From contig NZ_VWXL01000014.1 in the NCBI RefSeq assembly GCF_009746625.1, positions 1 to 64,000 on the forward strand: a stretch of 64,000 nucleotides of DNA, in the 5' to 3' direction. This DNA is from Caproicibacter fermentans (lineage in GTDB: Bacteria > Bacillota > Clostridia > Oscillospirales > Acutalibacteraceae). The position numbers and the translations under genes were made by a program. Positions within the stretch are counted from its first letter, which is position 1. The number at the start of each line of letters is the position of its first letter. Below are positions 13,871-22,130 of the stretch, piece by piece. A model generated the notes under the pieces. That model was not told where the DNA came from. It saw only the letters and a list, made by a program, of their open reading frames with translations, and searched no databases.

Positions 13871-15619
13871 ATGAAATTGGTCGGAATTGCGGCTTCATTC
13901 GGGAAAGCCGCCGCCGAAGCAATGGTCCTTTCCGCACCCCCGGAGATAGACGCGGACCGCAAAGACCCAAGAGGCGAGAAAGAACGTCTCATGACGGCTG
14001 TGCAGGACGGAATTAAAAATCTGAGCCTTGAGTTGGACGAAAGCAAAAAAAAAATTGAGGGAAATTCAGCCAAGCTGGAAATGCTTGAAATGCATCGGAC
14101 CATACTGAACGATTATGTGTTTCGAAAAGGAATCGACGGCTATATTGAACAGGGATATTGCGCCTCTTCCTCCGTAATGCGCGCTGCGGAGGACCAGGCA
14201 GCCACGCTGGAAAACCTGGGAGATTCCTTTTTAAGCGAGCGGGCGCAAGATATTCGTGAGGTCGGCAGGCGTCTGGCATACTCGATGGAGGGCTTTTCCG
14301 AGCCGGATTTATCCCATCTTGAGAAGAATGTAATCCTTGTGGCGGAAAGCCTCTCTCCCGCCCTGCTTTCCGTCGCCGACTGCGGCCGTATCAAGGGAAT
14401 CCTGACCCGTCGTGGTTCCAGGACCTCTCATGTCGCGATCCTCGCCTCGGGGCTGGGAATTCCCACTGTCGTCGGGTGCGCTGGAATTGAAAAAATCCGA
14501 GACGGCGAGCTTGTCTTTCTGGACGCCGAGAAAGGAACCGCCTCTTTCTCACTTTCCGAGCAGGAAAAGGAACGGGCAAAAGAGATTATCGCGCTCTACG
14601 AACAGCAAAAAGCCGATCTGAAGAAATACCAAGCCTGTGAAGCTTTCACGGCGGATCGAAAGAGAATTCGGGTTCTCTGCAATATCATGGATACGTCTAT
14701 GGCGGAAAAGTCGCTCAAATATTCAGCGGACGGAATAGGGCTGTTCCGCACGGAATTTCTGTATATGGACAAACCCCGGCTTCCCTCGGAAGCGGAGCAG
14801 GTTGCCGTTTACCGCAGCTTGGCCGTAAACTGGAAGGGGAAGCCCGTCACCATTCGAACCATCGACATCGGCGGTGACAAACCGGTTGAAAGCCTGCATT
14901 TGGAAGCGGAGAAAAACGCCTTTTTGGGGTACCGTGCCATTCGCATCTGCCTTGACAGGCCGGAAATTTTCCTCATTCAGCTGAGGGCTATTTTAAGGGC
15001 GAGCGCTTTCGGTAATGTCCAAATCATGTTTCCTATGATTTCCAACATCTCTGAATTGCAGCAAGCCAAAAGCATTCTGGAAGAGGCAAAGAAACAGCTT
15101 CGTGCCGAAAATCAGCCTTTCAATGAAAAAATACCGATCGGAATGATGGTCGAAATTCCCTCTACGGCCATTCTGTCGGATAAATTTGCCGCCCTTGTCG
15201 ACTTTTTCAGCATCGGGAGCAACGACCTGACCCAGTATGTTCTTGCAGCAGACCGGACAAATCAAAAGGTGGCATCCATTTATAATCATCTTGATCCAGG
15301 CGTCTTAAGACTGATTGAGCTGACGATCCGGAATTCAAGGGAAGCTGGAATACCCTGCTCCCTTTGCGGCGAAATGGCGGGGGATCCTTTGGCGCTCTCA
15401 CTTTTGATCGGGTTTGGACTGGAAAAATTCAGCGTGAACCCGGGTAGGATTCCGCTGATTCGGAATCTGCTTTCCCTAATCGATTTCAAGAGAGCCCAAA
15501 CGGTTGCCGACCAGGCCTTGAAACAAAGTTCTTCAAAGGGCGTAGCCGATCTGGTGAACGGGACTCTGAGTAAGGAATACCGGAATTGGCTGCAAGACGG
15601 AGATGATTTAATCGGTTGA
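13871..15619 (+). CDS. ptsI: Phosphoenolpyruvate-protein phosphotransferase (PTS enzyme I)
   Basis: This 582-residue cytosolic enzyme takes phosphate from PEP and gives it to HPr. The active His187 lies in SRTSHVAILA. The PEP-binding barrel shows GIGLFRTEFLYM, RTIDIGGDKP, MFPMISN, the IGSNDLTQY loop and the CGEMAGDP motif with its cysteine. Length is normal. It forms an operon with ptsH and ends at a strong terminator. The Gly-rich consensus before the active His reads RRGSRTSH, a small deviation from the usual GGxTSH. Confidence 0.95.
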   Translation: MKLVGIAASFGKAAAEAMVLSAPPEIDADRKDPRGEKERLMTAVQDGIKNLSLELDESKKKIEGNSAKLEMLEMHRTILNDYVFRKGIDGYIEQGYCASSSVMRAAEDQAATLENLGDSFLSERAQDIREVGRRLAYSMEGFSEPDLSHLEKNVILVAESLSPALLSVADCGRIKGILTRRGSRTSHVAILASGLGIPTVVGCAGIEKIRDGELVFLDAEKGTASFSLSEQEKERAKEIIALYEQQKADLKKYQACEAFTADRKRIRVLCNIMDTSMAEKSLKYSADGIGLFRTEFLYMDKPRLPSEAEQVAVYRSLAVNWKGKPVTIRTIDIGGDKPVESLHLEAEKNAFLGYRAIRICLDRPEIFLIQLRAILRASAFGNVQIMFPMISNISELQQAKSILEEAKKQLRAENQPFNEKIPIGMMVEIPSTAILSDKFAALVDFFSIGSNDLTQYVLAADRTNQKVASIYNHLDPGVLRLIELTIRNSREAGIPCSLCGEMAGDPLALSLLIGFGLEKFSVNPGRIPLIRNLLSLIDFKRAQTVADQALKQSSSKGVADLVNGTLSKEYRNWLQDGDDLIG

Positions 15620-15636
15620 AAAACTGTGACAAAGCT

Positions 15637-15668
15637 AAAAACCGGAGCCGCAATCGGCTCCGGTTTTT
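15637..15668. terminator. Bidirectional terminator between ptsI and the S24-like regulator
   Basis: A 14-bp stem (15637-15650 with 15655-15668, loop CAAT) has a T-run on the plus strand and an A-run at the other side, so it can work both ways. The stop codon of the minus-strand regulator (15667-15669) lies inside its T-tract. Confidence 0.9.
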
Positions 15669-16272
15669 AGCATTTGCCGCGAAATTCCACTACTTTACCG
15701 AGTATTTTCACGGGCAGCTCGGCGATTTCCTTATTTGTGTAGAAGAAGGCTTTGTATTTGGGGTTATAGGGCAGCAGCGTCATTCCGTCCTCGCGGTTGA
15801 TTACGCGAATGACCAAGGCGTTTTCACGCCCAACCTGCACTACGGCGACGCTGCTGTCTTTCGCGGTGTCCTGGCGGCGCACGATGGCGACGTCTCCTTC
15901 AAACATACGGGGCTCCATGCGATCGCCGCAAATCTGAATCCCGAAATATTCTCCTTCCTCTTTCCAGTAGGGATCGAAATCAAGAAAATAGAGTACCGAA
16001 CCGCAGGGGCCGGTCAGCGGGTTCGTTTGCAGTACAGAATAAACGGGAATTTGTTCAGACATTTTTTTTTCGTAAAATCGGGCGTTGTCGATTCCAAGAA
16101 GGTAGTCGATTGAAACGCCGAAATAGGAGGCAAGGCGCAGCAAAGTCTTTTTATCCGGCTCATATTTTTCGTTTTCATAGCCGGACAGAGAGGACTGGCT
16201 GACATGAATAACCTTTGCAAGATCCTCCTGCTTCATCGCTTTCTGCATACGCAAAAAACGGATTCTGTTCAT
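15667..16272 (-). CDS. XRE-family regulator with degenerate S24 (LexA-like) domain
   Basis: The 201-residue protein has an N-terminal XRE helix-turn-helix (residues 2-60; QEDLAKVIHVSQSSLSGYEN) and a C-terminal S24/LexA-like fold (about 75-195). In active S24 proteins a catalytic Ser lies in GDSMxP and a Lys about 38 residues on. Here the sequence reads CGDRMEP (Arg118) and ALVIRV (Arg156), so both catalytic residues appear replaced and self-cleavage is not expected. The fold may still serve for dimerisation. It is divergent from the first chemoreceptor gene. Function and ligand are unknown. Confidence 0.85.
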   Translation of the reverse strand: MNRIRFLRMQKAMKQEDLAKVIHVSQSSLSGYENEKYEPDKKTLLRLASYFGVSIDYLLGIDNARFYEKKMSEQIPVYSVLQTNPLTGPCGSVLYFLDFDPYWKEEGEYFGIQICGDRMEPRMFEGDVAIVRRQDTAKDSSVAVVQVGRENALVIRVINREDGMTLLPYNPKYKAFFYTNKEIAELPVKILGKVVEFRGKC

Positions 16273-16303
16273 TCATATCAGCCCTTTCAATTCAATTCTA
16301 CAA

Positions 16304-16333
16304 ATTATATTAGAAAAGTAAATGAAAAATCAA
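16304..16333 (-). promoter_or_regulatory. Promoter of the S24-like regulator
   Basis: On the minus strand TTGATT (16328-16333), 18 bases and TATAAT (16304-16309). Confidence 0.5.
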
Positions 16334-16351
16334 TTAACTTCATACATGCTG

Positions 16352-16380
16352 TTGACATATTGATTTTATAAATATATAAT
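16352..16380 (+). promoter_or_regulatory. Consensus sigma-A promoter of the first chemoreceptor
   Basis: TTGACA (16352-16357) and TATAAT (16375-16380) with exactly 17 bases between is a full consensus match. The transcript would have a leader of about 105 bases. Confidence 0.85.
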
Positions 16381-16491
16381 GAAAAAAGTTTGAAAAACAG
16401 ATATAAAAGAGTTTTTTGTCATTTGTTTAGAAATCTATGACTGAAATAAATACGGCTGAATTTTTAAGCCTGTAAAAAGAAGGCGTTATCA

Positions 16492-17790
16492 TTGAAACGG
16501 ATTTTTCAGAATGTCAGGATTTCAAAAATACTGACCATACTTCAGTTTACGTTTTCCGCATTCGGTATTTTTTCCTCTGCGGTGGGAATCTATTCGCTTG
16601 CACAGGTGCTGTCGGGGGAGGATCTGAGCCGGCTGAAACACCTTGCGGTGGGAATCATTGTGCTTTTGGCGCTGTCCTGCCTGGTCTTTCTCGTTTCAGC
16701 CGTGTTCTCCGTTGTCTGGATTTCAAGATCGATTTCAAAACCGATTGAAGAAATCGCGGTTGCGACAAAGAGATTCGCAGGGGGAGAGCTGGGCTTGAAG
16801 CTCAACTGTGAGCTAAAAAATGAGGTCGGAACCATATCCGCATCCCTTAACACCGCTTTTACCCTTTTAAAACAGGACGTGGAAGAGATTTCGGGGACTC
16901 TTGACCGGATCGCGGAGGGTGACTTAACAATGGAGGTTCCACGCGACTATGTGGGGGATTTTGCTCCGATTACCAGGGCTTTCCGGGAAATTCTGCAAAA
17001 GCTGAACCATACGTTTGAAATCATTCAGGAAACGTCGGGCCAGGTTGACGGCGGAGCCCAGCAAGTTTCCGCGGCGGCGCAGCAGCTTGCCCAGGGAGCG
17101 ACCGAACAGGCCGCGTCCGTGGAGGAGCTGGCGTCTTCCACACAGGAGATTTCATCGAGCATTCAGGAGACGTCGGAGCATATTGGGCAAGTCACATCTT
17201 ATCTGGAGGAAACGACGCAGGATATTCAGATGAGCAACGATCAGATGCAGCAGATGCTTGACGCCATGAACGGAATTAACGCCTCTTCCGATGAAATCCG
17301 CAAAATCATCAAGGTGATAGACGACATCGCATTTCAGACGAATATCCTTGCGCTCAATGCCGCCGTGGAAGCGGCACGGGCCGGGGAAGCGGGCAAAGGA
17401 TTTGCCGTTGTCGCGGATGAAGTCCGGTCGCTTGCCAGCAGGTCCGCCGATGCCGCAAGCCAGACGACCGCTCTGATCGAGGGCACCATCGCCAAGGTGA
17501 AGGATGGAACCGAAATCGCGGACAGTACGGCGAAGGCACTGGAGGAAGTATCCGTCAGAATCGGCAGAGTGAACGAAGCGGTTGAAAAAATAAACAGCGC
17601 GTCAACCACACAGGCAAGCGCCGCGGAACAGATTACGCAGGGAATTGAGCAGATTTCAAGCGTGATTCAGACGAATTCCGCATCGGCGGAAGAAAGCGCT
17701 GCGGCAAGTGAAGAACTCTCCGAGCAGGCAAGCTTGCTGAAAGAGGAATTGAAACGGTTTCACTTGAAGAAAAAATCAGCCGTCTCCTGA
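16492..17790 (+). CDS. Methyl-accepting chemotaxis protein lacking an extracellular sensor domain
   Basis: A 432-residue receptor. Two membrane segments (about 10-35 and 49-76) are joined by only some 13-15 residues, so no extracellular ligand domain is present. A HAMP region follows ([20 protein letters not shown]). The cytoplasmic signalling rod carries the conserved hairpin tip [20 protein letters not shown]. Pairs of Q/E residues suitable for methylation and deamidation are visible (for example [12 protein letters not shown]). The start is TTG 16492 after AAGAAGGCG. It has a consensus sigma-A promoter and its own terminator, so it is not a sigma-28 gene as usual for receptors. Confidence 0.92.
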   Translation: MKRIFQNVRISKILTILQFTFSAFGIFSSAVGIYSLAQVLSGEDLSRLKHLAVGIIVLLALSCLVFLVSAVFSVVWISRSISKPIEEIAVATKRFAGGELGLKLNCELKNEVGTISASLNTAFTLLKQDVEEISGTLDRIAEGDLTMEVPRDYVGDFAPITRAFREILQKLNHTFEIIQETSGQVDGGAQQVSAAAQQLAQGATEQAASVEELASSTQEISSSIQETSEHIGQVTSYLEETTQDIQMSNDQMQQMLDAMNGINASSDEIRKIIKVIDDIAFQTNILALNAAVEAARAGEAGKGFAVVADEVRSLASRSADAASQTTALIEGTIAKVKDGTEIADSTAKALEEVSVRIGRVNEAVEKINSASTTQASAAEQITQGIEQISSVIQTNSASAEESAAASEELSEQASLLKEELKRFHLKKKSAVS

Positions 17791-17814
17791 CGGCTCAGAT
17801 TAGAATGATCCGGC

Positions 17815-17853
17815 AAAGCGACCGCCCCGTTCTTTGGGGCGGTCGCTTTTTTG
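17815..17853 (+). terminator. Intrinsic terminator of the first chemoreceptor
   Basis: A 14-bp stem (17815-17828 with 17836-17849, loop GTTCTTT) is followed by TTTT. Confidence 0.93.
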
Positions 17854-17973
17854 ACTCGGGAGCTGAGACAGGTTTCCGCGGTAGTGCGGACAAATTTCGC
17901 CGCCACACAGCAAAGCGCGGCCGCAAGCGAAGAGCTTTCCGGTCAGGCCGAATTGCTGGAACGCCGTTCCTGA
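17851..17973 (+). pseudogene. Remnant of a chemoreceptor C-terminus
   Basis: Reading from 17851, the frame gives about 40 residues ending in TGA at 17971-17973, including LRQVSAVVRTNFAATQQS and [18 protein letters not shown]. This aligns with the end of the methyl-accepting signalling domain in the two neighbouring receptors ([24 protein letters not shown]). It has no start or upstream domain and begins exactly at the preceding terminator. It is the stump of a deleted third receptor gene. Confidence 0.85.
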
Positions 17974-18004
17974 GCAGGTTTCACCGCATCATGAAGGGAT
18001 GATA

Positions 18005-18031
18005 AAAAGCCTGATGGAGCATCAGGCTTTT
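18005..18031 (+). terminator. Intrinsic terminator behind the receptor remnant
   Basis: An 11-bp stem (AAAAGCCTGAT, 18005-18015, with 18021-18031) and loop GGAGC ends in TTTT. It probably belonged to the lost receptor gene. Confidence 0.7.
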
Positions 18032-18084
18032 ATATGATCTGTGACAGAATTCGACCAAATATCCAACGATCAGCGGAAAAATCC

Positions 18085-18113
18085 TTGACAAGTCCACCGC
18101 TGCATCCTATACT
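18085..18113 (+). promoter_or_regulatory. Sigma-A promoter of the second chemoreceptor
   Basis: TTGACA (18085-18090), a 17-base spacer and TATACT (18108-18113). Confidence 0.82.
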
Positions 18114-18209
18114 TGATTTATCCGGTTAGAAAAGTAATTTAAAATAGAATTTAATAACTAATTACTTAAAAATCTATTTTATTTTAAGAAAAAGAATGGA
18201 GAAGGGAAT

Positions 18210-19475
18210 ATGAAAAAAATCAGCCTGAGAATCAAGAACATGAAAATCTCTCACAAATTAATAGGCGGCTTTTCCATTGTGAATCTTATCATGGCGATCA
18301 TTTCATTCTGCGCACTCTATGGACTGGACCATATCAAAGACGCGAAGACCTGTTTCGTTATCGTCCTTATTCTGGAAATAGTTGGATTGTGCCTTTCCGC
18401 ATATCTGTGTTATAAGCTTTCGGGCGGTCTTGCTAAGCCGATTGGCGAGCTGGAGAACTGTGCAAGGCAGTTTGCGGAGGGTGATCTGAAAGTTGCTGTC
18501 GATTATGACGCGAACAATGAAATCGGCGGGTTGGCGTCGTCGCTGAAACTCGCGTTCAGCCGACTGGACCATGTTGTATCGGAAATATCCACCGTCCTGC
18601 TCGGGGTGGCCGATGGGAAATGCGATTTTGAGCGGGTCAGGCATTTCCGCGGGGATTTTAAGCCGATTTCAGATTCGATGAATACGATCCTGGACAACTT
18701 GAACCGGATTTTCGGAAATGTCAAGGTCTCCGCGGAGCAGGTCAACAACGGGGCGAAACAGATTGCGGACGGTTCTCAGTCGCTTGCGCAGGGTGCGACC
18801 GAACAGGCCAGCTCCATTGAGGAGCTCTCGGCGTCAATTTCGGACGTTTCCGACAAAATCCGTCAGAATACTTCCCAGATCAGCAGTATGGCGGGCTCGA
18901 TGAACCAAACCGCACAGGAAGTGAAGGAAAGCAACGGCAGAATGAAGCAGATGCTGTCGGCGATGAACGAAATCAGCAATTCTTCCAATGAGATCGGAAA
19001 AATCATCAATGTGATCGACAATATTGCGTTCCAGACCAATATCCTCGCGCTGAACGCGGCGGTCGAGGCAGCAAGGGCGGGCGAAGCGGGGAAGGGCTTC
19101 GCCGTTGTGGCGGACGAGGTGCGTTCGCTGGCCGGAAAATCCGCGGACGCTGCAAAACAGACCAGCGAACTGATCGGCGATTCCATAGAAAAGGTAAAGG
19201 AGGGCCGTTCGCTGGCCGACGGCACCGCGCATGCGCTTTCCAGTATTGCCGAAAAAGTCCAGGAAATCAATGGGATGATACAAAACATCGAACAGGCCTC
19301 CAACGCTCAGGCAACCTCGATCGGCCAGATTACGCAGGGCGTTTCACAGGTTTCCGCCGTGATTCAGACAAATTCCGCGACGGCGGAGGAAAGCGCGGCC
19401 GCCAGCGAAGAGCTTTCCGCGCAGTCCAAATCGCTGATGGGTGAGGTCGACTGGATCAAGCTCAGAGCAAAATAA
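18210..19475 (+). CDS. Methyl-accepting chemotaxis protein lacking an extracellular sensor domain
   Basis: A 421-residue receptor of the same design as the one at 16492. Two membrane segments (about 18-35 and 44-67) are separated by fewer than ten residues; HAMP ([20 protein letters not shown]) and the signalling rod with [20 protein letters not shown] follow. Such receptors must sense something in the membrane or cytoplasm, or work through a partner. AAGGGAAT precedes the ATG. It has its own sigma-A promoter and terminator, like the first copy. The two genes and the stump between them look like tandem duplicates. Confidence 0.92.
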   Translation: MKKISLRIKNMKISHKLIGGFSIVNLIMAIISFCALYGLDHIKDAKTCFVIVLILEIVGLCLSAYLCYKLSGGLAKPIGELENCARQFAEGDLKVAVDYDANNEIGGLASSLKLAFSRLDHVVSEISTVLLGVADGKCDFERVRHFRGDFKPISDSMNTILDNLNRIFGNVKVSAEQVNNGAKQIADGSQSLAQGATEQASSIEELSASISDVSDKIRQNTSQISSMAGSMNQTAQEVKESNGRMKQMLSAMNEISNSSNEIGKIINVIDNIAFQTNILALNAAVEAARAGEAGKGFAVVADEVRSLAGKSADAAKQTSELIGDSIEKVKEGRSLADGTAHALSSIAEKVQEINGMIQNIEQASNAQATSIGQITQGVSQVSAVIQTNSATAEESAAASEELSAQSKSLMGEVDWIKLRAK

Positions 19476-19495
19476 AAATGAAAACAAACAGGAAT

Positions 19496-19521
19496 AAGGA
19501 GCCCTCGCGGGCTCCTTTCAT
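19496..19521. terminator. Bidirectional terminator between chemoreceptor and enolase
   Basis: A 9-bp stem (AAGGAGCCC 19496-19504 with 19509-19517, loop TCGC) lies between convergent genes. Confidence 0.85.
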
Positions 19522-19540
19522 TTCTATCCGGATGTTGGTT

Positions 19541-20857
<1,317 letters not shown>

Positions 20858-20870
20858 TTACTCTATTCAT

Positions 20871-20899
20871 AACATAGCATACCTAGTATGTGAAGTCAA
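20871..20899 (-). promoter_or_regulatory. Promoter of eno
   Basis: On the minus strand TTGACT (20894-20899), 17 bases and TATGTT (20871-20876). The spacer contains the small inverted repeat CATACCTAGTATG, a possible operator. Confidence 0.65.
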
Positions 20900-20915
20900 G
20901 CATAGTTCTATGAAA

Positions 20916-21959
20916 TTATTTTGAATAAATCATTTCGTCCGGCGCGGGAGCGGCCCGCTGCAAAGCTTTGGCGCGGCAGGCCTCCGCTTTCTCGGGCAGG
21001 CCGAGCGCGCCGTAACAGTCGGCCAGCTTTTGGAGCGGAACCGTCCCCGCGGCGCGGAGATCGAGTTCGCTTTCCGCGCCGAACGCGGCGGTGTAATACC
21101 AGGTGGCGGCCTCCTCAAAGTCGCCGAGGCTCTGAAAATAATCGCCGAGGTCGCAGCAGACCTCCGCGCACGGGGTGCCTCCGATCACATTTTTCAACGC
21201 TGCCTTGAACATGGCCGCGGGGTCCCCCTGCTGCCGCGCGCACCTTACCACCACACACTGGGAGACGCGGATATCATCCAGACTGCGCGTTTCTTCGTGA
21301 AGCGTCTGTTCAAAATACGGATAGGCCGCGAGGAAGTCGTCGGGTTTTCCCGCCATGAAAAGTTCCTTCGCATACATCCGGTGCAGGCGCGGGTCGAGGG
21401 GGCTTTTTTTGACGGCCTTCTGAAAAATGATAAAATCCCTCCGCGCGTGCAGCGCGGTCGGGCGGTGGACCACCTCAATTTCGCTGTCAAGCCTGTGGAG
21501 CGTCAGATCAACGGTTTCATGCACGGGGTCAATCCAACGGAAGCTGCGAACACGCTTGAACAGCTTGGGGCGGTATTCCACGTCAAAATTGTAATTTGTG
21601 TTGAATTGGAGCTGATTGGCGTACCGCATCTGAACCAGCTCGACTTCAGGGGACAGGTCCCGCTTCAGCGCGAGAAACTTTTTACGGTTTTCCTCGTCGA
21701 TCACCTCGTCCGCGTCGGCGGAATAAATATAATCCTTGGTCGCCTTTGAAAAGGCAAAGTTTCTGGCGGAGGAAAAATCCCCCCGCCAGGGGAAGTGATA
21801 GAGATGAGAGGTATAGTTTTCTGCGATCTCACGGGTGGAATCGGTTGAACCGGTATCGACAATGATGATCTCATCCGCGATACCGTTCAGGCAATCCAGG
21901 CATCGGGACAGAACCGCCTCCTCGTTTTTTACAATCATGCAGACGCTGACGGTTATCAT
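20916..21959 (-). CDS. Family 2 glycosyltransferase with TPR-like tail
   Basis: A GT-A fold transferase of about 347 residues. VSVCMIVKNEEAVLSRCL opens the domain, IIIVDTGSTDSTREIAE follows, and the metal-binding DxD is in YSADADEV. The second half is helical and repeat-like, as in SunS-type or flagellar-cluster glycosyltransferases. I start at ATG 21959 because the domain begins there and GAGGC lies upstream; the frame is open to 22208 with unrelated residues. Neighbouring flagellin and the second transferase suggest protein glycosylation, perhaps of flagellin. It could act on other acceptors. Confidence 0.85.
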   Translation of the reverse strand: MITVSVCMIVKNEEAVLSRCLDCLNGIADEIIIVDTGSTDSTREIAENYTSHLYHFPWRGDFSSARNFAFSKATKDYIYSADADEVIDEENRKKFLALKRDLSPEVELVQMRYANQLQFNTNYNFDVEYRPKLFKRVRSFRWIDPVHETVDLTLHRLDSEIEVVHRPTALHARRDFIIFQKAVKKSPLDPRLHRMYAKELFMAGKPDDFLAAYPYFEQTLHEETRSLDDIRVSQCVVVRCARQQGDPAAMFKAALKNVIGGTPCAEVCCDLGDYFQSLGDFEEAATWYYTAAFGAESELDLRAAGTVPLQKLADCYGALGLPEKAEACRAKALQRAAPAPDEMIYSK

Positions 21960-22061
21960 AAAACCAGGGTGCCTCTTTCCGGCGCGGACACGAAAAAAAT
22001 CCGGTCCGCTGTTTTTTTCTTTATCATAGCACTTTCTGCGGCCGATTTCATGAAAATATGA

Positions 22062-22088
22062 TAAGACTTTGCCGGATGGTGCCGATAT
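22062..22088 (+). promoter_or_regulatory. Sigma-28 (FliA) promoter of the second glycosyltransferase
   Basis: TAAG (22062-22065), 15 bases and GCCGATAT (22081-22088) match the flagellar sigma-28 consensus TAAA-N15-GCCGATAA/T closely. The start codon is 43 bases downstream. This puts the gene in the late flagellar regulon. Confidence 0.8.
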
Positions 22089-22130
22089 ATAGAAGAATAG
22101 CATTTTTGTCTGATCGGAGGAAATCCATTT

